A stretch of DNA of 64,000 nucleotides, from the NCBI GenBank assembly GCA_964019135.1, contig OZ025256.1, positions 42,380,035 through 42,444,034 on the forward strand, written 5' to 3'. Shown piece after piece: positions 1 to 12,599 of this stretch (positions are counted from its first letter, which is position 1; each line of letters starts with the position of its first letter). Source of the DNA: Arenicola marina (taxonomy: Eukaryota; Annelida; Polychaeta; Arenicolidae). The notes under the pieces are model-generated. The model was given only the letters and a program-made list of their open reading frames with translations. It searched no databases and was not told the origin of the DNA. The position numbers and the translations under genes are program-made.

Positions 1-1029
1 CAAAGTGCTCTTGTTGGGTCCCATGTTAAACCTTGTGAATTTTTAGCGGGAAAACTGTTTGGGCGATTTGCACAAATGGAAGACGTTATAGAAGGTACTA
101 ATGGGCCCAATATGTGAAATAATTTGCAGCGAGATTAAATATTAACAAGGCAAGTCACCCTGGAGGCTGAGAGCTTATGGCTCAAATGGACGTCTGATGA
201 CTAATGAATGATGCGTGGGTGTCGTCTCGCCAGACATTTTAATTTAAACCGGGACCTTCTGGGCCGATTATTAAGGGAATTACAGCGTTTCGTAGTTTCT
301 CGTGCTGCTGCAACCGCTGTCACCTCGACCTCAGGTGGGGCCCGAGCGGCCCCTCCCCCCACCCCTCGCTCGCTCGGATGGAGGAAGGCGGCTCTCGGTT
401 CACGGTAATCGCACCATGCAGCAAACAGCAGAACGGCAGCGGACCGGCCAGCAATACACAGGGCAGGGGTGTAAGGTAGGGGTTGGGTGTGAATAAGGGC
501 ACGATTGTGCGCCAGTGAAGCGCATCGAAGCCAGAATGCGTGTGTGTATTGGCGGGCATGGAGAAGGCCGGGGTGGGGGCGGCGAGAGGGGAGTCGCGTT
601 AGGCGAACAGAAACACCGTATAGTTTAGTATTGCAATGGTATTTTAGTCGATTTACGCAAAAGTGTTAACACGGCGAATTTTAGCCATATTTTTCCCTGA
701 AGGGCGATACAATTTCTCAGGGTCCTATACCATACGGTATCTGAGTGGTACGTTTAATGTCCCTGCAATCTCGTGACAATCGCTTGAGATTAAAAAAAAA
801 AATTGGTGTGGAAAATTTTGAAATTTCCAAAGCATGTAGCGTGAAAACTATTGCTCCTACGTTAAATTTGACGGAAAAGGCGGAAAAGATGTTTTGGACG
901 TATGACGTCACTGTGACGTTGACGTTTGACCGATTTCACCCGGCAACGAACTTGACCTGAGATTAGACTTCTGGCATCTGTTCGCGTTTGACAACTATAG
1001 CTGCAAGTGTTCGACAGTTATCGTGTCGA
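1..1029. other. Gene-free flank with dispersed-repeat fragments
   Basis: No supported gene. Short open frames here have no recognisable motif. Two stretches resemble parts of the 4.45-kb tandem segment downstream. Positions 165-215 (GAGCTTATGGCTCAAATGGACGTCTGATGA-like) match about 4165-4220. Positions 880-958, containing GTTTTGGACGTATGACGTCA and ending in AACGAACTTGACCT, match about 4035-4105. They occur in the opposite order here, so these are independent copies of dispersed repeats and not a further tandem unit. Confidence 0.5.
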
Positions 1030-1039
1030 CAGACAGACA

Positions 1040-1072
<33 letters not shown>
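1030..1072. repeat. AC/ACAG microsatellite
   Basis: An (ACAG)n run passes into (AC)n directly before the 40-bp minisatellite. Simple repeat, read directly from the sequence. Confidence 0.9.
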
Positions 1073-1078
<6 letters not shown>

Positions 1079-1226
1079 AGCAGAGTCACATGATGGCGAT
1101 TTTCGCCATAACACACAGAGCAGAGTCACATTATGGCGATTTTCGCCATAACAAACAGAGCAGAGTCACATTATGGCGATTTTCGCCATAAAAGAACTGA
1201 CCGACATGATGGCGATTTTCGCCATA
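1073..1226. repeat. 40-bp minisatellite with hairpin core
   Basis: Four copies of a unit of about 40 bp. The core of each is the dyad TATGGCGATTTTCGCCATA (8-bp stem, 3-nt loop). The spacers share GAGCAGAGTCACAT. The last copy has a diverged spacer. No coding potential is evident. Confidence 0.85.
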
Positions 1227-2744
1227 ACAAGCCGGCAATTTACATAGCGTTGCCCACACAGGCACAGTAAATCAGTGCGGTAGGCGGGGGTGGGGGGGGG
1301 GGGGGGTGTAGGGATTCCCCACATCATCGTAGGCCTATATGCTTACACGTTTTGTTGCTTAAATGTTTTCATGTAAATTTGATAACACCAAGTATCTGAT
1401 TCAATCTTGTGAGTATTTGTCATGTCTCTAGTTCAGCATGTTTCCCATTCCGACCCTCAGAATTACCGGCACAGTTTCCATGTTCAGAGTCCTTTCACGA
1501 AAAAACGAGGTGGAGGACCCATATATTTTTTTTCTCTTATTTGAACAAACAAGAAGCAAGCTTGTTACAGACAAATTTTTATTAACTTTGTCTTAGCCGT
1601 TCTTTTTCTGTTGAATATTTCGTGTCGAAATTCCAAAATTCTCCATTGACGGCCATTATACAATTAGAGGTGACCCCCTACCCATTCAACGTCATTTTGA
1701 CAGAAAAGTAAGTCGAAGACATATCGTTTTTATGTTATTTTATCTTTTTGGATACACATTACTAACAGTTGAAAAAATATATGCATCTACCTTAAGCTAT
1801 ATACACACTCGTTCAATGGGGCAAGTAATGTGGTAACTCACGTTCCTTCGCGACGGTCGCTCCACAGCTGGCTTGAGGCTGAATTCGGTTTGAATTTAAA
1901 GTCAGATGTTCCAGCTACGTAGATCGAAATCCATAACCACCACATAAGGGATTAAGTTGCGGAATTTCAACAGTCATCACGCGACCGATTCAAGTTGCAT
2001 AAATCCATCAGCCACCGCTCAGTCATTTGAGAACAATGAGCCGACCGCCGTTAAAGACGGTGGAGTCCACGCAGAAACTGACACGTGTGGATGCTATTCG
2101 CCTCTCTGAGCCGATCGCTCCTTGTTGATGGCTCGCCGCCCGCCGCTCATCCAGCACACACGCTGATGGTGGCCACATAAATCTACATAAAGCTGAAGCC
2201 GCCCACAGTAGTCCTTTGCACACACGTCGAGGCCGTCGCCACAGTCTACTGCACACGCTTGTGGGCGTCGCCGCAGTGTACTGAAGACATTCGGGGTACA
2301 TTATTAAGGGAATTGGAGCGTATCTGGCCTGAATGTCTGATGCCATCACCTCGGCCTCTAGCGTATGAATGAAGCCTGTTATATAAGAATCGCGATTTGT
2401 TTGGTACTGTTGCGTTCCTACCGAGTGTTCACACTGGAAGGTAACTAACTTGGACAAAGTATTTCCACTTTTCGGCTTCTTTATTTAAAGTCTAAAGGTA
2501 GCGTGATTACACCCGGTGTTGTGAGTCTCGTAGCTAGTCTCTCGGCTGTGTTTCCCCGTTGTCTCTCGGTCTGTTCTCCTTATATACTGGGATTCATTTT
2601 ATGTGACCGATCCGGGAAGTATAGCCGGCCCTGTTTGGGGGTTATACAGATGAACAGATGACACAGGGCCTTAAATTTGCCAGCAATCTCCATTTATTGT
2701 GACATAAACATACGGGGAAAGCGCTACAGCAGATAAGGCCTGTT
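1227..2744. other. Intergenic, no supported gene
   Basis: Contains a G-tract near 1287-1306 and otherwise mixed sequence. A 144-codon minus-strand open frame (2023-2457) overlaps a GC-richer patch with a local imperfect duplication (GTCGCCACAGTCTACTGCACACG at about 2234 versus GTCGCCGCAGTGTACTG at about 2268). It matches no family I know. ATTATTAAGGGAATT occurs at 269 and again near 2301, suggesting another dispersed repeat. Confidence 0.4.
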
Positions 2745-3440
2745 TAAGTCTATGTATAGGTTTTCGGGGTCAAAGAATCCAAACAGATATCGTTCAGTGA
2801 GCAAGAGCAAAGCGCCCTCAGTTTGCCATAATGGCGGTTATTTTACCAGAAGCACACAATATCTGGAGGTCGCAGACATATACACATTGAGGATCTCGAA
2901 ATCTGCGATCATTTCACTTAGATCGTGTGACCTAGATACGCAGTAATGACTTTTGTCAAGTTTTCGATCCCAAAAACCTATGTATAGGTTTCGAAATAAT
3001 GGTTCTACGCCTGTTAGATTTCGAGTTGTTAAAGTATCAGTGTTAGCCTTGTCCGCCACCTTAGAAAATGGCGGGTCCTGTACCTCAGGAACGATTTTTA
3101 AGTATTCGACCACAAAAACCTATGTGTATATAGATCTAACTATCAAAATAAAGTTTTATGCCTCTCAGTTTTCGACATATTAAGTATTTTGCTGTTCTTT
3201 TCCGCCATCTAAGACAATGGCGGATGGTTTGCACCTGGATACTCAATAAACGGCTTTGCTTACATTTGAATACACGCAAACACTAATAGACATAAAAATA
3301 ACAGCTTTGTCCTTCTTAGTTTCCACGTTAACGCGTATCATTGGTGTCATTGTTCACCATTTTTGAAAATGGCCGCCATAGGCGTCAGGGGCAAAATCTG
3401 ACTTGACACTATAGCTACATTCGATTAGACATGAATTGCG
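2745..3440. repeat. Degenerate repeat with CCGCCAT/ATGGCGG dyads
   Basis: Four diverged repeat-like units, spaced roughly 145-230 bp apart, share a small dyad: CCGCCACCTTAGAAAATGGCGG at about 3050, CCGCCATCTAAGACAATGGCGG at about 3209, and weaker versions at about 2823 and 3355. Before each dyad is a related line of the type TTTTATGCCTCTCAGTTTTCGA. AACCTATGTATAGGTTT-like strings recur at 2750, 2977 and 3117. This looks like an old, eroded tandem or interspersed repeat. No gene is supported. Confidence 0.5.
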
Positions 3441-4838
3441 GACATATGTGCCAACGCTCATGCTTTTACCAAAACATGCACGATTGTTCGCTTATCCGCT
3501 GGACGGTATTTAATCATTTGACGTTCTGTAGTACAATTCTGTCAGACTCTCCGTGCTTAATGGCTAACTGGACTAGATCTACGGACGTGCACAGGGGTGG
3601 AACAAACGGATGTAAGTGTTTGCTGTGTTCAAATTTATGATTTAAAACACGTGGTAAGGCGTCTGACATGATCATGTTCATACTTGTCTTCGCAAAAGTA
3701 TGGGCTCACGATTAGGTGAATTCAATAGTTAAATATCACTTTGGCTTTCGATGGTTTCGAGGCCGAACCCCGTCTTATGAATCAACATATGTCGTAATTG
3801 CATATGTCCTTAGATAAATTACAATGCCAGGTTTCTCAAACGTTACTATATGGAAACAGTTATGAGGTACAGAATTGGAACATTAGTCATGTTTTTTTTA
3901 ATTTGGCGAATATAAAAAATGCAGGTTTTTCTGCCTTTTTAAAAGTTTGCAATTGTCAATGCATGAAAAATGTTTTGAAAAAAAAATGAGCAGATTATCT
4001 TGCCGCTATATATAATATTAAGGGCGCTACGGTGGAAACTATGTTTTGGACCTGTGACGTTATCGTGATCTTGCCATTTTATTTGATGTTGCCCGTTAAC
4101 GAACTTTGTTTTGCAATTTGGAATCTTTGAATTTGGAATGTTAGAATTTGAAAGTGTTACATCCTCCTAGCGATTTAGAGCTTATGACGAAAATGCACGT
4201 CTGATGACGCATGATTCGACACTGAGAATTTTGAAAAAATTGACACGAACTGCATGGTTCCATCCATGGCTAAACCAAGCTAACTGCTTGACAAAGCAGA
4301 GCAATCTCAATGACTCAGACCCACATCGACCTTCCCAACTGAGTGTGCAGGTGATCCGGTAAGATCTTGGTCTCTGCCTTGTCTGTTCAGACTGTTGTCT
4401 GTTGATTTATTGTGTAAACAATGTGGGCGATAATACAGATAATTTTATCTCTGCTGAAAAAACACCGCCCACACATTATCTTAACTGGTCACTTGTATCA
4501 CTATGTTTCAATGTTAATAAGCAGTTACATAGAGAAATTCCGAAAATACGGCACTTCACAGTAGCAGACGAGCAGTTGTCAGAAATTGAAAGAATCTGTC
4601 AACTAACTTCTAAGACTAAGAAAAACAAAAATATTTGACTAGTTACAAGATTACGCTGTGAAGTGTCAGTCTAAAAGCCCTCTGTTCAGTGTCACTTTAA
4701 TAAATGATATAGGTTTAGTTCAAATATATTAAAAATTACCAGAGTAGTCTAACTGGTCACAAGCGATCACACCAATATCTCGCGGACAAAACGAGCACAC
4801 CGGAAATTAGTTACATAAAACAAAGCTAACGCGCATCA

Positions 4839-5562
4839 CAGATACCATAAAAACGTTGATTCAACATGGATTAAACGTTTCTTTCTGACATTGATTAAAT
4901 GTCGATATGCAACATTGATTAGGTGTTACTTTTGCTCATCGAAAAAATGTCGAATCAATGTTATTAAATAACCTAATTTCAACGCTATTGCAACATTATT
5001 TCAACGGTTCATGGCAGTGTTCGATACCCAAACAAGTAGTTTGTTGTCTTTTACCACCCCTTGCCTGCCTGCCACAGCACCAAACTTTCGTTACTTGCAT
5101 GGAAGTTCATTTGCAAGGAAGGAACAAACATACATATAACTAGTCTGCGTCACTGGTTGGTTTCGAACGACCTAACGTTCGCACTGCCCGCGTTCTTACC
5201 CAATGCGCCATCGCGACTACGACGAATGACAATGTTTGGAACTTTTACTGTCTAAACGAGGAAAGAACAATGGACCATTCCCTGATAGGTGTCGCTACAA
5301 TTAATCCAAATTAATTTTTAGTTGCATGGTTGTCACAGGAAAAGTTTCGTCGTGAAATGTTTTCGTTATATATTAGGATACCGTATGGTTGAAAGTGTGA
5401 CATTGGATCAATGTTGTATCAATGTTCATATCGGTCAGCGCTTAGGGCTGTTAACGATGGTTGAAATTTGGACATTGAAATTGTGTTGAATCAACGTTAT
5501 CGACGTTCGCCGACGTTTCCACCCTGATTTTCAACATTGAATCAATGTCGTCATGCTATCTG
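4839..5562. mobile_element. Inverted-repeat DNA element (MITE-like)
   Basis: The ends are inverted copies: CAGATAGCAT..ACG..TTGATTCAAC at the left, read best in copies 2 and 3, and the reverse complement of CATTGAATCAATG..CATGCTATCTG at the right. The interior near both ends is rich in TTGATTCAACATTGAT-type palindromes. It encodes no transposase. Equivalent copies lie at 9298-10021 and 13750-14469, carried along by the tandem duplication. I could not define a target-site duplication. A widespread non-autonomous DNA transposon is the likely identity; the superfamily is unassigned. Confidence 0.65.
5148..5226 (-). mobile_element. tRNA-derived SINE head inside the MITE
   Basis: On the minus strand the sequence reads as a tRNA-like pol III promoter. 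An A-box-like TGGCGCATTGGGTAAGC (cleanest in copies 2 and 3) is followed about 35 nt later by a B-box-like GTTCGAAACC. Equivalent positions are about 9607-9685 and 14059-14137. The tail continues toward lower coordinates. The cloverleaf is too degenerate for a working tRNA. A SINE inserted in the surrounding inverted-repeat element is the simplest reading. Confidence 0.5.
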
Positions 5563-5848
5563 GGATGATATGAGGTAATTCCAGCACAGTACAATTTCAG
5601 ATCGGTACATTCCATTGCAGATAGGAATGCTGCCATGTTGATGATGGCGGTCTGTACACGAGACACACAAGAATCTACATATTGGTGTTAGTGTTAAACT
5701 TGCCTAAACTTGCCCTTCTCGCTTATCTAGAGGCTAATGTAGGGGGAACTCGCTTGGCGGGAGGATACCGATCCGACCTGTGCGGATTCCATAAACCAAC
5801 TCTAACGACCGTGTATAATAATAATACTGAAGGGTTTTAATGGTGATA

Positions 5849-5849
<1 letters not shown>

Positions 5850-5883
<34 letters not shown>
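5850..5883. repeat. TAA trinucleotide microsatellite
   Basis: An (AAT)n run in copy 1. The same locus is shorter in copy 2 (about 10304-10332) and greatly expanded in copy 3, which shows length change after the segmental duplication. Confidence 0.85.
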
Positions 5884-5884
<1 letters not shown>

Positions 5885-6051
5885 GCGGATATGGACAAGT
5901 ACAATATACAAATATAATGCCGACATAAAAAGTGTAGCCAACCTTGTACTAAGCTGAGAGATGTGCACTGTTGTAGTTGGGGTGTCCGTGGTCGGCTTGA
6001 GCTCCTCCCCGAGGCTCGCCTTCCACATTTATTTATACTAACTTAATTCCC

Positions 6052-6097
6052 GACGATTGACCAGTAGCAAATGCCGTTGCTGTTATCGGTCAATCGC
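6052..6097. promoter_or_regulatory. Paired inverted CCAAT dyad
   Basis: GATTGACCA(G/A)TAGCAA and TTGCTGTTAT(C/T)GGTCAATC form an imperfect hairpin around ATGCCG. Copy 3 (about 15036-15081) keeps CCAAT and ATTGG on the two arms. The equivalent in copy 2 is about 10498-10543. Facing CCAAT boxes are typical NF-Y contacts in animal promoters, but no transcript can be assigned, so a regulatory role is inference only. Confidence 0.3.
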
Positions 6098-7546
6098 CGC
6101 CCAGTGTGGCCCATGATGGGTTCGGGCGGTTAGTGCCAACATGTTATTTCTACCCTCGTGGTAGTTGTTTGGCCGCGGGTACCAGCGGCCGGGAATTAAC
6201 ATGTGTGAATTGTATTTTGGCGTAGACTTGTGTTGGCAAGTGTCATGCGGTAATCCGTGTGTTATTAGACTGTTTACACTATAACTACATGTGACACTTT
6301 GTTATCTGTTGTGGTGTTTAGCGGTTGCAGGTGATCTGCCAACCGCTGTATTGTTGTACGGTCTTAGTGTTTATGCGCAGCTTATTGTGTGTGATGACAC
6401 CGGGGTTGGCTTAGTTGAATCAGTGCGTGATTGCACGTGTAACATTAGCAGCACGACGCCTGATTCAGGTCTCTCCCTGTGCGCGCTCATGCGCTGAGGG
6501 CGGATGTCGGAGCGTAACGGTATGGACTACCCGACCCCCACCACCACCCCAACCACCACCGCCGCACTTTGCACATCACCTCACCCCCGCTCCCCCTCCC
6601 ACCCTCTCCTTTTTACGCGCACGCTCCCCCTCCAACGCCCAACTCCCCGCTGATATATATATCTTTATTCGAACTCGTAGTTCAGCGTACATATACACGG
6701 AGAATAAATACAACACAAAGAATGGGAATTAAACGAGATAAACTTTTTTTTAAAGAGAGTAAATACCCTAGCTCTCGCACCCTAACCCAACCATGACGGT
6801 GAACGCTATTCACAATGACGCAGTGCACCCTCGCCGGATATAACTGCACGGACAACAGTTAAAGTATCTAGTCCATCTCACCTCGGCCCCTTCCTACACG
6901 GCTGCTCGTCACAGCGGTTACACACGAGGAGGGTCATATAGACAGTCACCGAGTCTTACCAAAATAACCTGAGTGCCCCCCGCCCCCATCCCTCTTTACA
7001 CACACCCACCCCCACCCCGGCCCCTAGGATATTACATCCCCTCATCCCCCGCGTCCCGCCCCAGAGCTTCCCACCATTTCATGTCACCCCTCCTTAATTA
7101 TACCCACACGTAACTCCCTCCCCACCCCTTCACCGCCACACGCTCACAGTCCACTCGTCACCACTGGACGTGTTACCGGTAGCCATGGCGGATCCAGCGG
7201 TGGGGGGGGGGGGGGCAACTGCGGCTATAGCCCCCCACCACCTGATCAAGCCGCCGAAGCACCCCCACCAACAGGTTTAGAAAATAAAGAAGCCTATCCC
7301 CGTCCACGAGCATCAACCTGATGTATAAGAAGGGCCAGTGCCCCCCACTCCCCCCCCCGCCCGCCACTTATGCACTGTAATCTCGATCGAAATTCTAGCC
7401 TTACCTTCTTGTTTGTACAGGTTCCTGTTTGAGGCTGGGGCTGCGGTGGGTGCACGCCCAGAGCACGAAAGTATAACGACACCAGAGACCAAAACGGGGC
7501 GATTTGCAGGGCATATCAAATGCCCCAGGCAGGGCCATTTTCCTAG

Positions 7547-7562
7547 TATAAAAGTATAAAAG
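7547..7562 (+). promoter_or_regulatory. Doubled TATAAAAG
   Basis: Two abutting TATAAAAG boxes are followed by GCCGCAGGGCG. They are preserved in copy 2 (11993-12008) and copy 3 (15912-15927). The strings match the metazoan TATA consensus, but no downstream gene is recognisable. This is a candidate core promoter only. Confidence 0.25.
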
Positions 7563-7734
7563 CCGCAGGGCGATAAAACTGCCCTAAACCGGTTTTATAT
7601 ATGGAGGAGATCTGGTGTTTACAGGTTTTCTCAAAGGTATAGCCATCAGGTGGTTAATATTTTTAAATGTATGTCTCCAAGAGAAAGTGACTTGTATGGC
7701 TCGTTCGACTTGCGACTAATAGTTTAGTCACTCT

Positions 7735-8151
7735 GTGCATGGACCAGGGTCAAATTGCAACAGAATTTCTTTTTGTGGGGATAGTATCTACACATGATCT
7801 AGTACAGCAGAAAAAAGTCTAAAGAAATCTAGGTGGGGGAACATTTTTAAATTTCTATTTGAACATTTTGCATATCTTCACAATGTTAACCACCGATTTC
7901 GTGAGGATTTTGTATGTATACTGTAAGTTTGAGTTGCCTTATAGTCCGGTCATTCTAGCACCACATGGGGTGGACCAGGAACAAATTTCAACATACTTTA
8001 TGTCTGTGGGGATAGTATCTACCCATGTCCTAGTATAACGGAAAAAAATCTAAAGATATCTATGTGGGGGAAACATTTAAAGAAAAGGAATTGAATTTTG
8101 TTCTCTTTTTCAACTTTTTCGGGGCGATTCAACATGATTTTCGTATATATC
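7735..8151. repeat. Two diverged copies of a ~240-bp dispersed repeat
   Basis: The lines GGACCAGGGTCAAATTGCAAC (about 7741) and GGACCAGGAACAAATTTCAAC (about 7974) each start a stretch that continues with GTGGGGATAGTATCTAC, a diverged TCTAAAGA-ATCTA and GGGGGAAACATTT-like text. So the last part of the 4.45-kb unit contains an older internal duplication. An inverted third copy lies outside the array at 32089-32275. Confidence 0.7.
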
Positions 8152-11100
8152 AAAAGTATGGGCTCACGATTAGTTGAATTCAATAGTTAAATATCACTTT
8201 GGCTTTCGATGGTTTCGAGGCCGAACCCCGTCTTATGAATCAACATATGTCGTAATTGCATATGTCCTTAGATAAATTACAATGCGAGGTTTCTCAAACG
8301 TTACTATATGGAAACAGTTATGAGGTACAGAATTGGAACATTAGTCATGTTTTTTTTAATTTGGCGAATATAAAAAATGCAGGTTTTTCTGCCTTTTTAA
8401 AAGTTTGCAATTGTCAATGCACGAGAAATTATTTGAAAAAAAATGAGCAGATTATCTTGCCGCTATATATAATATTAAGGGCGCTACGGTGGAAACTATG
8501 TTTTGGACCTGTGACGTTATCGTGATCTTGCCATTTTATTTGATGTTGCCCGTTAACGAACTTGACCTTTGTTTGGCAATTTGGAATCTTTGAATTTGGA
8601 ATGTTAGAATTTGAAAGTGTTACATCCTCCTAGCGATTTAGAGCTTATGACGAAAATGGACGTCTGATGACGCATGATTCGACACTGAGAATTTTGAAAA
8701 AATTGACACGAACTGCATGGTTCCATCCATGGCTAAACCAAGCTAACTGCTTGACAAAGCAGAGCAATCTCAATGACTCAGACCCACATCCACCTTCCCA
8801 GCTGAGTGTGCAGGTGATCCGGTAAGATCTTGGTCTCTGCCTTGTCTGTTCAGACTGTTGTCTGTTGATTGTGTAAACAATGTGGGCGATAATACAGATA
8901 ATTTTATCTCTGCTGAAAAAACACCGCCCACACATTATCTTAACTGGTCACTTGTATCACTATGTTTCAATGTTAATAAGCAGTTACATAGAGAAATTCC
9001 GAAAATAGGGCACTTCACAGTAGCAGACGAGCAGTTGTCAGAAATTGAAAGAATCTGTCAACTAACTTCTAAGACTAAGAAAAACAAAAATATTTGACTA
9101 GTTACAAGATTACGCTGTGAAGTGTCAGTCTAAAAGCCCTCTGTTCAGTGTCACTTTAATAAATGATATAGGTTTAGTTCAAATATATTAAAAATTACCA
9201 GAGTAGTCTAACTGGTCACAAGCGATCACACCAATATCTCGCGGACAAAACGAGCACACCGGAAGTTAGTTACATAAAACAAAGCTAACGCGCATCACAG
9301 ATAGCATAAAAACGTTGATTCAACATGGATTAAACGTTTCTTTCTGACATTGATTAAATGTCGATATGCAACATTGATTAGGTGTTACTTTTGCTCATCG
9401 AAAAAATGTCGAATCAATGTTATTAAATAACCTAATTTCAACGCTATTGCAACATTATTTCAACGGTTCATGGCAGTGTTCGATACCCAAACAAGTAGTT
9501 TGTTGTCTTTTACCACCCCTTGCCTGCCTGCCACAGCACCAAACTTTCGTTACTTGCATGGAAGTTCATTTGCAAGGAAGGAACAAACATACATATAACT
9601 AGTCTGCGTCACTGGTTGGTTTCGAACGACCTAACGTTCGCACTGCCCGCGTGCTTACCCAATGCGCCACCGCGACTACGACGAATGACAATGTTTGGAA
9701 CTTTTACTGTCTAAACGAGGAAAGAACAATGGACCATTCCCTGATAGGTGTCGCTACAACTAATCCAAATTAATTTTTAGTTGCATGGTTGTCACAGGAA
9801 AAGTTTCGTCGGGAAATGTTTTCGTTATATATTAGGATACCGTATGGTTGAAAGTGTGACATTGGATCAATGTTGTATCAATGTTCATATCGGTCAGCGC
9901 TTAGGGCTGTTAACGATGGTTGAAATTTGGACATTGAAATTGTGTTGAATCAACGTTATCGACGTTCGCCGACGTTTCCACCCTGATTTTCAACATTGAA
10001 TCAATGTCGTCATGCTATCTGGGATGATATGAGGTAATTCCAGCACAGTACAATTTCAGATCGGTACATTCCATTGCAGATAGGAATGCTGCCATGTTGA
10101 TGATGGCGGTCTGTACACGAGACACACAATCATCTACATATTGGTATTAGTGTTAAACTTGCCTAAACTTGCCCTTCTCGCTTATCTTGAGGCTAATGTG
10201 GGGAGATCTCGCTTGGCGGGAGGATACCGATTCGACCTGTGCGGATTCCATAAACCAACTCTAACGACCGTTTATAATAATAATACTGAAGGGTTTTAAT
10301 GGTGATAATAATAATAATAATAATAATAATAGCGGATATGGACAAGTACAATATACAAATATAATGTCGACATAAAAAGTGTAGCCAACCTTGTACTAAG
10401 CTGAGAGATGTGCACTGTTGTAGTTGGGGTGTCCGTGGTCGGCTTGAGCTCCTCCCCGAGGCTCGCCTTCCACATTTATTTATACTAACTTAATTCCCGA
10501 CGATTGACCAGTAGCAAATGCCGTTGCTGTTATTGGTCAATCGCCGCCCAGTTTGGCCCATGATGGGTTCGAGCGGTTAGTGCCAACATGTTATTTCTAC
10601 CCTCGTGGTAGTTGTTTGGCCGCGGGTACCAGCGGCCGGGAATTAACATGTGTGAATTGTATTTTGGCGTAGACTTGTGTTGGCAAGTGTCATGCGGTAA
10701 TCCGTATGTTATTAGACTGTTTACACTATAACTACATGTGACACTTTGTTATCTGTTGTGGTGTTTAGCGGTTGCAGGTGATCTGCCAACCGCTGTATTG
10801 TTGTACGGTCTTAGTGTTTATGTGCAGCTTATTGTGTGTGATGACACCGGGGTTGGCTTAGTTGAATCAGTGCGTGATTGCACGTGTAACATTAGCAGCA
10901 CGACGCCTGATTCAGGTCTCTCCCTGTGCGCGCTCATGCGCTGAGGGCGGATGTCGGAGCGTAACGGTATGGACTACCCGACCCCCACCACCACCCCAAC
11001 CACCACCGCCGCACTTTGCACATCACCTCACCCCCGCTCCCCCTCCCACCCTCTCCTTTTTACGCGCACGCTCCCCCTCCAACGCCCAACTCCCCGCTGA

Positions 11101-12599
11101 TATATATATCTTTATTCGAACTCGTAGTTCAGCGTACATATACACGGAGAATAAATACAACACAAAGAATGGGAATTAAACGAGATAAACTTTTTTTTAA
11201 AGAGAGTAAATACCCTAGCTCTCGCACCCTAACCCAACCATGACGGTGAACGCTATTCACAATGACGCAGTGCACCCTCGCCGGATATAACTGCACGGAC
11301 AACAGTTAAAGTATCTAGTCCATCTCACCTCGGCCCCTTCCTACACGGCTGCTCGTCACAGCGGTTACACACGAGGAGGGTCATATAGACAGTCACCGAG
11401 TCTTACCAAAATAACCTGAGTGCCCCCCGCCCCCATCCCTATTTACACACACCCACCCCCACCCCGGCCCCTAGGATATTACATCCCCTCATCCCCCGCG
11501 TCCCGCCCCAGAGCTTCCCACCATTTCATGTCACCCCTCCTTAATTATACCCACACGTAACTCCCTCCCCACCCCTTCACCGCCACACGCTCACAGTCCA
11601 CTCGTCACCACTGGACGTGTTACCGGTAGCCATGGCGGATCCAGCGGTGGGGGGGGGGCAACTGCGGCTATAGCCCCCCACCACCTGATCAAGCCGCCGA
11701 AGCACCCCCACCAACAGGTTTAGAAAATAAAGAAGCCTATCCCCGTCCACGAGCATCAACCTGATGTATAAGAAGGGCCAGTGCCCCTCCTCCCCCCCCC
11801 CCCCGCCCGCCACTTATGCACTGTAATCTCGATCGAAATTCTAGCCTTACCTTCTTGTTTGTACAGGTTTCTGTTTGAGGCTGGGGCTGCGGTGGGTGCA
11901 CGCCCAGAGCACGAAAGTATAACGACACCAGAGACCAAAACGGGGCGATTTGCAGGGCATATCAAATGCCCCAGGCAGGGCCATTTTCCTAGTATAAAAG
12001 TATAAAAGCCGCAGGGCGATAAAAACTGCCCCAAACCGGTTTTATATATGGAGGAGATCTGGTGTTTACAGGTTTTCTCAAAGGTATAGCCATCAGGTGG
12101 TTAATATTTTTAAGTGTATGTCTCCAAGAGAAAGTGACTTGTATGGCTCGTTCGACTTGCGACTAATAGTTTAGTCATTCTGTGCATGGACCAGGGTCAA
12201 ATTGCAACAGAATTTCTTTTTGTGGGGATAGTATCTACACATGACCTAGTACAGCAGAAAAAAAGTCTAAAGAAATCTAGGTGGGGGAACATTTTTAAAT
12301 TTCTATTTGAACATTTTGCATATCTTCACAATGTTAACCACCGATTTCGTGAGGATTTTGTATGTATACTGTAAGTTTGAGTTGCCTTATAGTCCGGTCA
12401 TTCTAGCACCACATGGGGTGGACCAGGAACAAATTTCAACATACTTTATGTCTGTGGGGATAGTATCTACCCATGTCCTAGTATAACGGAAAAAAATCTA
12501 AAGATATCTATGTGGGGGAAACATTTAAAGAAAAGGAATTGAATTTTGTTCTCTTTTTCAACTTTTTCGGGGCGATTCAACATGATTTTCGTATATATC
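8152..12599. repeat. 4.45-kb tandem segmental repeat, copy 2
   Basis: Full-length second copy, colinear with copy 1 and differing mainly by scattered single-base changes and homopolymer lengths (for example the G-tract near 11648). Short open frames that look shared with copy 1 differ no less than the surrounding non-coding sequence, so nothing suggests selection on a protein. Confidence 0.92.

Larger units (their letters stand above)
3694..8151. repeat. 4.46-kb tandem segmental repeat, copy 1
   Basis: First of three head-to-tail copies. It begins at AAAAGTATGGGCTCACGATTAG and ends at TTTCGTATATATC, where the next copy starts without a spacer. Offsets between copies 1, 2 and 3 are 4458 and 4448 bp. 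By eye, divergence is about 1% and is spread evenly over the unit. Within it, in order, are a dispersed-repeat part (about 4035-4220), an inverted-repeat element with a SINE inside it (4839-5562), a TAA microsatellite (about 5850), a CCAAT dyad hairpin (about 6052), C-rich tracts (6520-7370), a doubled TATAAAAG (7547) and two diverged copies of a ~240-bp repeat (about 7735-8120). No open frame encodes a known protein. Confidence 0.92.

Noticed and set aside
2023-2457. 144-codon minus-strand frame
   Set aside because: No recognisable domain, odd composition, non-ATG context unclear and no splice-supported neighbours.
6291-6497. 68-codon open frame with a hydrophobic start, shared by copies 1 and 2
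   Set aside because: Differs between copies at the same low rate as non-coding sequence and is partly deleted in copy 3; no known family.
3694-8151. LTR retrotransposon or other coding mobile element as explanation of the 4.45-kb unit
   Set aside because: No gag, pol or transposase text in any frame and no terminal direct repeats within the unit; tandem head-to-tail copies fit segmental duplication.
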